From Desulfovibrio sp. (lineage in GTDB: Bacteria; Desulfobacterota; Desulfovibrionia; Desulfovibrionales; Desulfovibrionaceae), in assembly GCA_020217165.1 (NCBI GenBank), contig JAIWOE010000059.1, forward strand, positions 1-18,263: 18,263 nucleotides of DNA, read 5' to 3'. Positions 7,385 through 14,973 of this stretch are shown one piece after another (positions within the stretch are counted from its first letter, which is position 1; the number at the start of each line of letters is the position of its first letter). The position numbers and the translations under genes were made by a program. The notes under the pieces are model-generated. The model had not been told where the DNA came from. It worked only from the letters and a program-made list of their open reading frames with translations, and ran no database searches.

Positions 7385-8422
7385 TTAGCCGATGGAAGAA
7401 GCCTGCCGCAGGAAGAGGATCTTGCGGTCCACGTGGCGTACGTCGGCCGTGGCCGTGAGCAGCATGGACTGGATGAGCTCCGTGCGCATGTTGTTGAGCA
7501 GCAGAGCCACGCCGTCGGGCCCGCCGCCCACGGCGCCAATGGCCAGGGGCCGGCCCACCAGCACGGCCTGGGCGCCCAGGGCCAGGAGCTTGAGCACGTC
7601 CGCCCCATTGCGCACGCCGCCGTCAGCCAGGACAATGGTGTGGTTGCGAACTTTTTCCGCAATCCAGGGCAGCACCTCGGCCACGCCCGGGGTGGAGTCC
7701 AGCACCCGGCCGCCGTGGTTGGAGACCACGATGGCTGCCGCGCCGGCTTCCACGGCCATTTCCGCTTCCACGGGGGTCATGATGCCCTTGATGATGAAGG
7801 GCAGGCTGGTGGCCTGGATCACTTCCCGCAGTTCGCGCAGGCTCTTAGGCCCCACGGGCTGGCCCTTGAGGCTCATGGTGATGAGCCCGGCGCCGTCGAT
7901 GTCCACGCCCACGGCAGCCGCGCCAGCGGCCTCGGCTTCCTGAATGCGGGCGATGATTTCCTTTTGGCCTCGGGGCTTGATGATGGCGATGCCGCGCCCC
8001 TTGGCCTCCCGGATGGCAGCCAGCCCCGAGGCGTACATGGTGGGGTCGGCGCCATCGCCGATCATGCCCATCACCCCGGCCTGCAGGCTGCCCATGAGCA
8101 GGGAGGAGGCGAGGCCTTCTTCAGAGATGGCCCCGCCCATGTTGTACGTGGAGCCGGTCATGGGCGCCGCCAGGACAGGCATGTCAAGCTCGCATCCAAA
8201 CAGGGAGAGGTTGGTGCGAGGGTCGCGCACCTCGTGAATGGTGCGCATGTTTAGAAGATGATGGGACAGGGCCTCCACATTGGCCTTGAACGAACTGCCG
8301 GAGCCCACGCCCCCCATGCCGGGAACTTCCCCGCGGCAGGCGATGCCGTTGCAAATGGAGCAGACGCGGCAATAGCCTTTGAGCTTTGCGCGAGCAGTCT
8401 CTCTGAGCGTGTTCAGATCCAT
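7385..8422 (-). CDS. FMN-dependent alpha-hydroxy-acid dehydrogenase-like protein with N-terminal cysteine cluster
   Basis: The 345-residue TIM-barrel flavoprotein belongs to the lactate/glycolate oxidase (LldD-like) superfamily. K212, H236 and R239 of IIKG...SNHGGR match the catalytic Lys, His and Arg, and DGGVRNGADVLKLLALGA...VGRP (267-292) is the FMN phosphate site. The N-terminus carries C18-X2-C21-X2-C24-X4-C29, absent from classical aerobic enzymes but which I recall in related proteins of strict anaerobes. The stretch equivalent to the substrate-binding Tyr129 of glycolate oxidase (QLYV) reads IIKPRG, so the substrate may differ from lactate. Start: ATG 8422 has AGGAG 8 bp upstream; a TTG two codons earlier is too close to it. 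The gene lies 39 bp after the LutBA gene and just before the operon terminator, which suggests a role in lactate or hydroxy-acid oxidation. Confidence 0.87.
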   Translation of the reverse strand: MDLNTLRETARAKLKGYCRVCSICNGIACRGEVPGMGGVGSGSSFKANVEALSHHLLNMRTIHEVRDPRTNLSLFGCELDMPVLAAPMTGSTYNMGGAISEEGLASSLLMGSLQAGVMGMIGDGADPTMYASGLAAIREAKGRGIAIIKPRGQKEIIARIQEAEAAGAAAVGVDIDGAGLITMSLKGQPVGPKSLRELREVIQATSLPFIIKGIMTPVEAEMAVEAGAAAIVVSNHGGRVLDSTPGVAEVLPWIAEKVRNHTIVLADGGVRNGADVLKLLALGAQAVLVGRPLAIGAVGGGPDGVALLLNNMRTELIQSMLLTATADVRHVDRKILFLRQASSIG

Positions 8423-8461
8423 GGCCAAATCTCCTATCTCTCTGGGGGTATGCGTCGAGAA

Positions 8462-10627
8462 TTAGCCAAGCAGTTCAGCGATGTGCTTGACCTCGACCTT
8501 CGGCCCTTGGCGTTTTTCCATCCCTCCCCGAATCTGCATGACACATCCGGGACAATCAGTAACGATTACTGATGCGCCGGAAGCGACGATATTGTCCAGC
8601 TTTTTCTGCAGCAGGGTGTTGGAGATTTCGGCGAACTTCATGCCGTAGGTGCCGCCGAACCCGCAGCAGACTTCCTCTTCGGCGCAGGGCACGTACTCGT
8701 TGCCGCTGGCGCCGATGAGGGCCCGCGGGGCCTCGCGCACGTCCAGGCCACGGCAGAGGTGGCAGGGGGCATGGTAGGTGACCTTCTTGCCCGGGCCGGC
8801 CTTGGGCGCCACCTTGAGCACATCATGCACAAAGGAGGAGAAGTCGATGACCTTTTCGGCGAACTGGGTGGCCTTAAAGGCCAGGTCCGGCCGCTCTTCC
8901 AGCAGTTTCGGGTAGTTGTGTTTGAGGTGGGAGGCACAGGACGCGCAGGAGGTGACGATGTAATCGTACTCCGCGGGGTCCATGGCCAGGAGGTTCTGCA
9001 AGGCCACGTCGCGGGCGGCGCCCATTTCGCCCATCATTTGCAGGGGCAGGCCGCAGCAGTTCTGCTGCATGGGGTAGTCGATCTGGGCGTTCTTGCCGGC
9101 CATGGACTTGGCCGCGGCCACGAACTGTTCGGGATACACGAAATCGTGCACGCAGCCGGAGAACAGGGCCACCTTCATACTGGGATGCTGGCCGGGCTTG
9201 GGGTTGATCTCCTGCTTGAGCCCTTTTTCCCACAGATCGCGGAAGGGCGTCTCGGCCACGGCGGGCAGGGCGCGGAAGTCCTGATCCTTGGCAAACACCA
9301 TGGGCAGGTGCCGGATGAACCGGCCGCCGGTTTCGCCCTTGCCCACAAAGGGACGCTGGGCCCAGTTGGCCGCGCGCAAGAGGCCGTGGAACAGCTTGCG
9401 GTTTTTCATCATCATGCCCAGGAGCTGGCCCTGCATGGGGTGGCCTTCCTCGTTCTGGATCCGGGCATGGATTTCCTTGATGAGGCGGGGCAGGTCGATG
9501 CCGGCGGGGCAGATGGCCTTGCAGCTTTGGCAGTTGATGCAGTTCTGCACCAGGTACTTGGCCTTTTCCCGGCCGTGGAAGAAGTACGTGAGGATGAGCC
9601 CGATGGCGCCGATGTAAATGTGGCCGTACTTGTGGCCACCCACCATGCGGTACACGGGGCAGACGTTGGCGCAGGCGCCGCAGCGCACGCAGCGCAGCAC
9701 TTGCTTGAACTCGGGGTCCCTGGCCAGGGCGCGGCGGCCGTTATCCAGGAAGACCACATGCATGACCTTCTTGTTGTCCTCGCAGGCGCCGCACTCGTTG
9801 GGACCGGTGATCCAGGTGGCGTAGGAGGTGATCTGCTGGCCGGTGGCGTTGCGGGGCAGGGCGCGCAGCACGCGCAGGGCGTCGTGCAGGGTGGGGGTGA
9901 GCTTGTCCAGCCCCATCAGGGCCACGTGCACGCGGGGCAGGGTGGTCACCAGGCGGGCGTTGCCTTCGTTGGTCACTAGGCCGATGGTGGCGCTGTCGGC
10001 AATGGCGAAGTTACCGCCGGAAATGCCCATGTCCGCCTCGGCGTATTTCACGCGCAGTTCGCGCCGGGCCACCTTGACCAGTTTTTGAATGTCGGAATCC
10101 TGCTCTTTTTTGGTGACTTGTGAGAACAGGTCCGCCACCTGGTAGCGGGACAGGTGAATGGCCGGCATGACCATGTGCGAGGGGCCTTCGTGGCGCAGCT
10201 GGATGATCCATTCGCCCAGGTCGGTTTCCGTGACGTGCAGGCCCTTGTCTTCCAAATGATGGTTGAGCAGGGTTTCTTCCGCCGTCATGGACTTGGACTT
10301 GACGATGGTCTTGCAGTGGTTCTCTTCCGCAATGCGGGCGATGATCTCGTTGGCTTCCAGAGCCGTCTTGGCCAGATGGACGTGGATGCCGATGGCTTCC
10401 GCGTTCTTCTTGAATTCGGCGTACAGCTCGTCCAGGCGGGCCACGGAGTCGTCCTTGGCAGCGGCGATTTCCGCAATCAGGGCCGGCAGGTCAATGCCTT
10501 TGAAGGCGTTTTCCCGGCCGGTGCGGTAGGCCACGGCAAAGGTGTCCAGGGTTTTACGCAGGAATTCGTTGTCCAGGGAGTCCCGGAGTTCGGCTTTGTA
10601 TTGCTCAAGGGTCTGTGCGGTTTGCAT
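8462..10627 (-). CDS. L-lactate dehydrogenase Fe-S subunit, LutB-LutA (LldF-LldE) fusion
   Basis: This 721-residue protein joins two subunits that are separate in the Bacillus LutABC / Shewanella LldEFG system. Residues about 60-300 are a LutB-type LUD domain (MGISGGNFAIADSATIGLVTNEGN, 200-223). Two 4Fe-4S motifs follow (C313, C316, C319, C323 and C363, C366, C369, C373). Residues about 484-575 and 615-700 form two CCG cysteine-rich domains as in LutA/LldE, with C524-C525, C561/C564, C654-C655 and C692/C695. The complex oxidises L-lactate to pyruvate; its electron acceptor is not known from the sequence. The start at 10627 is chosen because GGAGG sits in the lutC 3' end, 9 bp upstream; the longer ATG at 10672 overlaps lutC. 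It lies 4 bp after the lutC-like gene. Confidence 0.92.
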   Translation of the reverse strand: MQTAQTLEQYKAELRDSLDNEFLRKTLDTFAVAYRTGRENAFKGIDLPALIAEIAAAKDDSVARLDELYAEFKKNAEAIGIHVHLAKTALEANEIIARIAEENHCKTIVKSKSMTAEETLLNHHLEDKGLHVTETDLGEWIIQLRHEGPSHMVMPAIHLSRYQVADLFSQVTKKEQDSDIQKLVKVARRELRVKYAEADMGISGGNFAIADSATIGLVTNEGNARLVTTLPRVHVALMGLDKLTPTLHDALRVLRALPRNATGQQITSYATWITGPNECGACEDNKKVMHVVFLDNGRRALARDPEFKQVLRCVRCGACANVCPVYRMVGGHKYGHIYIGAIGLILTYFFHGREKAKYLVQNCINCQSCKAICPAGIDLPRLIKEIHARIQNEEGHPMQGQLLGMMMKNRKLFHGLLRAANWAQRPFVGKGETGGRFIRHLPMVFAKDQDFRALPAVAETPFRDLWEKGLKQEINPKPGQHPSMKVALFSGCVHDFVYPEQFVAAAKSMAGKNAQIDYPMQQNCCGLPLQMMGEMGAARDVALQNLLAMDPAEYDYIVTSCASCASHLKHNYPKLLEERPDLAFKATQFAEKVIDFSSFVHDVLKVAPKAGPGKKVTYHAPCHLCRGLDVREAPRALIGASGNEYVPCAEEEVCCGFGGTYGMKFAEISNTLLQKKLDNIVASGASVIVTDCPGCVMQIRGGMEKRQGPKVEVKHIAELLG

Positions 10628-10631
10628 GGAT

Positions 10632-11258
10632 CTAGTCCTCCAGCAGCAGGATGTGCAGTTCCAGCGGGCCATGGACGCCGATGGCCAGCACCCGTTCGAT
10701 GTCCGCCGTGCGGGATGCGCCGGTAATGAAGGCCATGTACGAGGGGGCTTTCTTCATGCGGGCGTCCAGCTGCTGTTCGATGTCATACGCCATGTGGACC
10801 AGGTCCTTGACCCGCAGCACGGCCACGTGCACTTCGGCAATCATGGTGGCCAGGCGCACTTCCTCGCTGGCGGAATCGATGACGATGGATCCCGTCTCCG
10901 CAATGCCGAAATCGCAGGTGGTAAAGGCCACGTCGATGCCGGCCAGGTGCTGACGCATGCCCTTGGTGAGCACCTGGATGCCGCGTTCTTCCGCTTCCTT
11001 GGTAAAGGCCTTGAGCTCCTTGTCTTTGAGCTGCGGGGCCGCGACGATGCGGGGCGCCGGCTTCTGTTCGCACAGCGCCCCGGCCGTATCGGAGATGGCC
11101 TCGCCACAGCCGCTGATGAGCAACTGGCAGGCCTCCTTGTTCACGCAAGCGTCAATGGTGTAGGCGTATGCGTCCTTCATGGAGGCGATGGGGATCACTT
11201 TGGCGGATACCAGTTCGGCTTTTTGCCGGAACAGGTCGACCATCTCCTGTTTCGTCAT
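10632..11258 (-). CDS. lutC: LutC/LldG-like LUD-domain subunit of L-lactate dehydrogenase
   Basis: The 208-residue LUD (DUF162) protein has the LutC/LldG pattern: FGIAETGSIVID (117-128), TGASRTADIE (179-188) and GVHGPLELH (194-202). LutC is required with LutA and LutB for L-lactate oxidation in Bacillus and is the third subunit of LldEFG in Shewanella. Its exact chemistry is unclear. The protein is soluble, has no signal peptide, and has four cysteines (C38, C44, C51, C63) plus C115 but no ferredoxin motif. The ATG at 11258 has AGGAG, which follows the ackA stop directly (TAAGGAG). The gene is 10 bp after ackA and 4 bp before the LutBA fusion, so translation is probably coupled and the two products made together. 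Confidence 0.9.
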   Translation of the reverse strand: MTKQEMVDLFRQKAELVSAKVIPIASMKDAYAYTIDACVNKEACQLLISGCGEAISDTAGALCEQKPAPRIVAAPQLKDKELKAFTKEAEERGIQVLTKGMRQHLAGIDVAFTTCDFGIAETGSIVIDSASEEVRLATMIAEVHVAVLRVKDLVHMAYDIEQQLDARMKKAPSYMAFITGASRTADIERVLAIGVHGPLELHILLLED

Positions 11259-11268
11259 GGGAATCTCC

Positions 11269-12492
11269 TTAGATGGTTTTCAACAAGGCAAGGGTCTGCT
11301 GCGCGATGGCCAACTCTTCGTTGGTGGGGATCACCAGGATGCGGATGGGGGAATCATCCGTGCTGATGTCGCCGGGCTGGCCGCGCTTGAGGGTTTTATT
11401 CTTTTCGGCATCAATCCTGGCGCCCAGGTAGCCCAGGGTCTGGCACACCTGCTGGCGCACATCCACGTCGTTTTCGCCAATGCCGGCGGTGAAGCTCAGG
11501 GCGTGGCATTCGCCAAGCAGGGCCATGTACGCGCCCACATAATGAGTCACGCGGCGGCAGAACATGGTGAAGGCCAGCTGGGCGCGCTCGTCGCCGGCGC
11601 CGCGGCGGGCATGCACGTCGCGCATGTCGTTCACGCCACACACGCCCTTCAGGCCGCTCTGCTTGTTGCAGATGGCGTCAATGTCCTTCACCGTCAGGCC
11701 CTTGCGTTCGGCCAGGAAGGGATAGACGGCAGGGTCCACGTCACCGCAGCGGGTGCCCATCATCAGGCCGGCCAGGGGAGTGAGACCCATGGAGGTGTCG
11801 ATGCACTTGCCGCGCTTGACGGCGTCCATGGAGCAGCCATTGCCCAGATGGATGGTGATGGCGCTGGTTTCCTCGGGGGAGCGGCCCAGGAATTCCGCCG
11901 TCTTGCCAAACACATAGCCGTGGGAGGTGCCGTGGAAGCCGTAGCGGCGCACGCGGAGTTCTTCGTAGAACTCGTAGGGCAGGGGATACAGGTAGGCTTC
12001 CGGGGCCAGGGTTTGGTGAAAAGCGGTATCGAACACGGTCACCTGAGGGGCGGCGGGCAGCAGTTCCCGCGCCGTGGCAATGCCGGCCAAGTGCCCGGGG
12101 TTGTGCAGGGGGGCCAGGGGAATGATGGAAGTGAGCTTTTCCACCACGGAATCATCCACAATCACCGGGGCGGAGAAGAACTCCCCGCCGTGCACGATGC
12201 GGTGACCCACGCCCGTGATTTCATCGGGGCTGGCCACCACGGCGGCCTGGCCGTTGGTGATGCGGTCCACCACCAGCTGCATGCCGATCTTGTGATCGGG
12301 AATGGGCAGTTCATCGGCAAACACGGCTTCCTCGGGGCTGTCCGGGAACTTCTTGTGCTTGATGGCGCCCAGGGGCTCGTGGATGCGTTCCACCAGGCCG
12401 GAGCACAGCACGCGGCCGCCGGCCTCGGGGGTCATGTCGAACAGCTGGTATTTGATGGACGAGCTGCCAGAGTTGATGACGAGAATCTTCAT
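11269..12492 (-). CDS. ackA: Acetate kinase
   Basis: The 407-residue product has the expected length and all main acetokinase motifs: NSGSSSIKYQLFD (7-19), GHRIVHGG (96-103), FDTAFHQTL (154-162), YGFHGTSH (184-191), HLGNGCS (215-221) and GTRCGDVDP (246-254). Catalytic residues aligned with the Methanosarcina enzyme are N7, R98, D155, H187, R248 and the Glu at 392/393. It converts acetyl phosphate and ADP to acetate and ATP in the cytoplasm, the substrate-level ATP step of lactate fermentation to acetate. The ATG lies 4 bp after the pta stop, with a GGGGAAG Shine-Dalgarno in the pta 3' end, so translational coupling to pta is likely. The lutC-like gene follows 10 bp later. Confidence 0.96.
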   Translation of the reverse strand: MKILVINSGSSSIKYQLFDMTPEAGGRVLCSGLVERIHEPLGAIKHKKFPDSPEEAVFADELPIPDHKIGMQLVVDRITNGQAAVVASPDEITGVGHRIVHGGEFFSAPVIVDDSVVEKLTSIIPLAPLHNPGHLAGIATARELLPAAPQVTVFDTAFHQTLAPEAYLYPLPYEFYEELRVRRYGFHGTSHGYVFGKTAEFLGRSPEETSAITIHLGNGCSMDAVKRGKCIDTSMGLTPLAGLMMGTRCGDVDPAVYPFLAERKGLTVKDIDAICNKQSGLKGVCGVNDMRDVHARRGAGDERAQLAFTMFCRRVTHYVGAYMALLGECHALSFTAGIGENDVDVRQQVCQTLGYLGARIDAEKNKTLKRGQPGDISTDDSPIRILVIPTNEELAIAQQTLALLKTI

Positions 12493-12496
12493 CTGC

Positions 12497-14608
12497 TTAC
12501 TTCCCCTGGGCCTGCACGGCCTGAGCTTGGATGGCGGTGATGGCCACGGTGTTCACAATGTCGTCCACGGTGCACCCGCGGGAAAGGTCGTTAACGGGCA
12601 TGTTCAGGCCCTGGAGCACCGGGCCGATGGCCACGGCGCCGGCGGACTGCTGCACGGCCTTGTAGGTGTTGTTGCCGGTGTTCAGGTCCGGGAAGATGAA
12701 CACCGTGGCCTTGCCGGCCACGGCGCTGCCAGGCAGTTTGGTGGCGGCCACCTCGGGGTTGGCGGCGGCGTCATACTGCAGGGGGCCTTCCACCAGCAGG
12801 TCAGGCCTGAGTTCGCGCACCAGCTTGGTGGCTTCGCGCACCTTGTCCACATCCTCGCCGGTGCCGGACTCGCCGGTGGAGTAGGAGAGCATGGCCACCC
12901 GGGGCTCCACGCCGAAGAGCATGGCCGTCTCGGCACTCTGGATGGCGATGTCCGCCAGTTCCTTGGCATTGGGGTTGGGGATGACGGCGCAGTCGCCGAA
13001 CACCAGCACGCGGTCGGACAGGCACATCAGGAACACGGAGGAAACGATGGACACGCCGGGCTTGGTCTTGATGATCTGGAAGGCCGGCCGGATGGTCTGG
13101 GCGGTGGTGGTGATGGAGCCGGAAACCATGCCGTGGGCATGGCCCAACTTGACCATCATGGTGCCAAAGTAGGTGGGGTCGGCCATGGTGTCCCGGGCGA
13201 CTTCCATGGTCATGCCCTTGGCCTTGCGCATCTCATAGAAATTGTTGACGTAGGCGTCAAACAAGGGAGACTTGGCCGGGTTGACGATGTGCGCGGCGGA
13301 AAGATCCAGGCTCATCTGAGAGATGTCGGCGCGGATCTGATCGGGGTCACCCAGAATGGTCAGGTCCACCACCCCGCGGCGCAACAGGATGTCCGCCGCC
13401 TTGAGGATGCGGCTGGAGCTGCCCTCGGGCAGCACGATGTGTTTGCGGTCGCTCTTGGCTTTTTCGATGAGGCTGTATTCGAACATCTTGGGTGTGACGC
13501 GGGTAGAGCGCTTGGCTTCCAGCCGGGTGCGCAGTTCGTTCACATCCACGTGGGTTTCGAAGGTGCCCAGGGCGGTGGCGATTTTCTTTTGATCGTCGGC
13601 TTCAATACGGCCATACAAGTCCATGAGCACGCGGGCGGTCTTGAAGGTGTGCCCCTTGGTGAGCAGCACGGGCATGGGGTTGCCCGACCAGCCCTCGATG
13701 AGTTTGCGGATGTTGCGCTGGGGTTCGATGCCGCCGGTGAGCACGATGCCGGACATGTCTGGATATTCCGTGGACTGGCGCGAGGCGTAGCAGGACAGGA
13801 TGATGTCCGACCGGTCTCCGGGGGTGATGACCAGGCAGTTCTTGGAAATGTAGTCCAGGAAATTGCCCACCTGCATGGCGGCCACCAGGTAGTCATCCAC
13901 CTGGGCATCCAGCTGTTCGCGGCCGATGAGCACTTCGGCATCCAGCCACTTGGCCACATCCTTGAGGGTGGGTTTGCCCAGGGATGGCTCTTCGGGAATG
14001 ACATAATGCAGGCACTCGGTGGTGCTGCGGAATTTGCAGGAAAGCTGGGACAGGACGTAGTCCTTGTCCTTGACCTCGGCGCGGTTGATGATGGTGGCCA
14101 GGATGTCCAGGCCTTTTTCCTCGAACCCGTCGATGGCCAGCTGGGTGGAGGAGACGATTTCATCCGGCGTTTTGCCCTGGGCGTTGGTTACCAGCAGCAC
14201 GGGGGCGCCCAGGTTGGCCGCGATTTCCGCGTTGATGTCCACCTCGAAGGCCGGGTCGGAGCCCAGGAAGTCCGTGCCCTCGCAGAGCACAAAATCGAAG
14301 CGGCGCTCCAGATTCTTGTACTTGTTGAGGATGGTTTCCACCAGCAGAGCGTGTTCGCCGCGGTTAACGATGTCGCGCGCCTCGGAAAGCGTGAAGGCGA
14401 AAGTGTCTTCGTAGCGCTGGTTCAGGTAGAACTGGGAGAGGATGAGGTTGATGTCGTGGTCTTTGCGGTTGCCTTGTCCGCCGCTGATGATGGGGCGGAA
14501 GAAGGCCACGCGCTGGACATCCCGCAGCAGCATCTGGGTCAGGCCAAGGGCGATGGCTGATTTGCCTGTGCGCGGTTCCGTGCCGATGATGTAAAGATTC
14601 TTGACCAT
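12497..14608 (-). CDS. pta: Phosphate acetyltransferase, long form
   Basis: The 703-residue protein is a long-type Pta that converts acetyl-CoA and phosphate to acetyl phosphate and CoA. The N-terminal BioD-like P-loop domain has GTEPRTGKS (9-17) and CEGTDFLG (109-116). A DRTGG domain spans about 215-330. The catalytic PTA/PTB domain covers about 376-695, with LPEGSSSRILKAAD (393-406), YSTGESGTGED (576-586) and the closing GPVLQGLNMPVNDLSRG. The start at 14608 is set by AGGAG 5 bp upstream; a longer ATG at 14716 would lie upstream of the predicted -10 element and encode a Pro/Arg-rich non-family tail. A second AAGGAG occurs 11 bp further upstream. It is followed by ackA after 4 bp and preceded by the unusual 365-bp gap. 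Confidence 0.95.
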   Translation of the reverse strand: MVKNLYIIGTEPRTGKSAIALGLTQMLLRDVQRVAFFRPIISGGQGNRKDHDINLILSQFYLNQRYEDTFAFTLSEARDIVNRGEHALLVETILNKYKNLERRFDFVLCEGTDFLGSDPAFEVDINAEIAANLGAPVLLVTNAQGKTPDEIVSSTQLAIDGFEEKGLDILATIINRAEVKDKDYVLSQLSCKFRSTTECLHYVIPEEPSLGKPTLKDVAKWLDAEVLIGREQLDAQVDDYLVAAMQVGNFLDYISKNCLVITPGDRSDIILSCYASRQSTEYPDMSGIVLTGGIEPQRNIRKLIEGWSGNPMPVLLTKGHTFKTARVLMDLYGRIEADDQKKIATALGTFETHVDVNELRTRLEAKRSTRVTPKMFEYSLIEKAKSDRKHIVLPEGSSSRILKAADILLRRGVVDLTILGDPDQIRADISQMSLDLSAAHIVNPAKSPLFDAYVNNFYEMRKAKGMTMEVARDTMADPTYFGTMMVKLGHAHGMVSGSITTTAQTIRPAFQIIKTKPGVSIVSSVFLMCLSDRVLVFGDCAVIPNPNAKELADIAIQSAETAMLFGVEPRVAMLSYSTGESGTGEDVDKVREATKLVRELRPDLLVEGPLQYDAAANPEVAATKLPGSAVAGKATVFIFPDLNTGNNTYKAVQQSAGAVAIGPVLQGLNMPVNDLSRGCTVDDIVNTVAITAIQAQAVQAQGK

Positions 14609-14703
14609 GGGCGCTCCTAGAATACTCCTTGCGTGCTCAGCAGGTTGCGCATCCGCCTTCACAGTCGGCCCCAGGGGAGGGCGGCGCGGGGGGAAATCCG
14701 ATT

Positions 14704-14732
14704 CTTCTACCAGCATCTGATTGATGAATCAA
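14704..14732 (-). promoter_or_regulatory. Predicted internal sigma-70 promoter for pta-ackA-lut genes
   Basis: On the minus strand TTGATT (14727-14732) and TAGAAG (14704-14709) are spaced by exactly 17 bp, and TGG precedes the -10, giving an extended -10. Each hexamer matches the consensus at 4 of 6 positions. A start near 14697 would leave a leader of about 90 nt before the pta ATG. Confidence 0.42.
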
Positions 14733-14734
14733 TC
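14719..14734. promoter_or_regulatory. Inverted repeat, candidate operator over the -35 element
   Basis: GATTGAT and ATCAATC form a perfect 7-bp inverted repeat with a 2-bp centre. It covers the -35 hexamer of the predicted internal promoter and is AT-rich amid GC-rich DNA. A repressor bound here would block that promoter. The regulator is unknown. Confidence 0.4.
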
Positions 14735-14903
14735 GATACCTGGGGCGAAGCGCCGGATTTTTTGCAATCCCCCCGCAGCCGCACTGGGTATGGTGCGTCT
14801 CAGGCGTGAGTCTAGCACATGCGCACATGCGGAAAAAAACACTTTCTGCATGTGGTGCGCCCGGCAATCGTCTGGTGCTGCATGACCATTGCTGATGGGG
14901 GCG

Positions 14904-14943
14904 GCGCACCGGGCGCACCGGGCGCGCAGGGCGCGCCGGTGCG
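14904..14943. repeat. Four tandem 9-bp GC-rich repeats forming a strong hairpin
   Basis: Units GCGCACCGG, GCGCACCGG, GCGCGCAGG and GCGCGCCGG lie head to tail at 14904-14939. CGCACCGG at 14914-14921 pairs perfectly with CCGGTGCG at 14936-14943, with inner CGCG pairs. The identical first unit (14905-14912) could replace the second as 5' partner, giving two alternative folds. No T run follows directly on either strand. Confidence 0.6.
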
Positions 14944-14952
14944 ATACGCATG

Positions 14953-14971
14953 GCCCGAGGCGGCCTCAGGC
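14953..14971 (-). other. Hairpin next to the stop codon of the Fe-S subunit gene
   Basis: On the minus strand GCCTGAGG and CCTCGGGC form an 8-bp stem with one G-U pair and a 3-nt loop, 2 bp after the TGA. It lacks a T tract and more likely protects the upstream mRNA 3' end, or acts with the next hairpin, than terminates alone. Confidence 0.4.
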
Positions 14972-14973
14972 TA

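Larger units (their letters stand above)
14609..14973 (-). other. 365-bp non-coding gap inside the lactate operon
   Basis: No convincing gene is seen on either strand. Read in the direction of transcription it holds, in order: a hairpin next to the iron-sulfur subunit stop (14953-14971), a GC-rich tandem-repeat hairpin (14904-14943), a T7 run (14833-14839), a tandem pair of GCATGTGC octamers (14815-14830), a weak promoter-like TGC-TAGACT (14809-14817), a 7-bp inverted repeat overlapping a promoter candidate (14704-14734), and two Shine-Dalgarno-like AGGAG elements before pta. The layout suggests partial termination followed by a new start for pta (inference). Confidence 0.6.

Noticed and set aside
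8759..9979. Long + strand open frame opposite the LutBA fusion (similar ones at 14950-16269 and 1271-2548)
   Set aside because: Each mirrors a gene with clear catalytic motifs and shows only the low-complexity composition of antisense frames.
12302..14560. A 752-codon open frame on the + strand opposite pta and the 5' part of ackA
   Set aside because: It is antisense to two unmistakable enzymes and has the Gly/His/Ala/Gln-rich composition expected of a mirror frame in GC-rich DNA. No family motif is present.
14609..14716. N-terminal extension of Pta to the ATG at 14716
   Set aside because: The extra 36 residues are not family-like, the start would fall upstream of the predicted -10, and the ATG at 14608 has a proper AGGAG.
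14809..14837. A second promoter candidate TGC-TAGACT with TTTTTC as -35
   Set aside because: The extended -10 is acceptable, but the -35 is only a T run and the leader would be about 195 nt; the candidate at 14704-14732 is better spaced.
14609..14973. A sigma-54 promoter upstream of pta
   Set aside because: I looked for GG-N10-GC in the TGGCAC-N5-TTGC context on the minus strand; the nearest TTGCA (near 14761) has TG rather than GG at -24.
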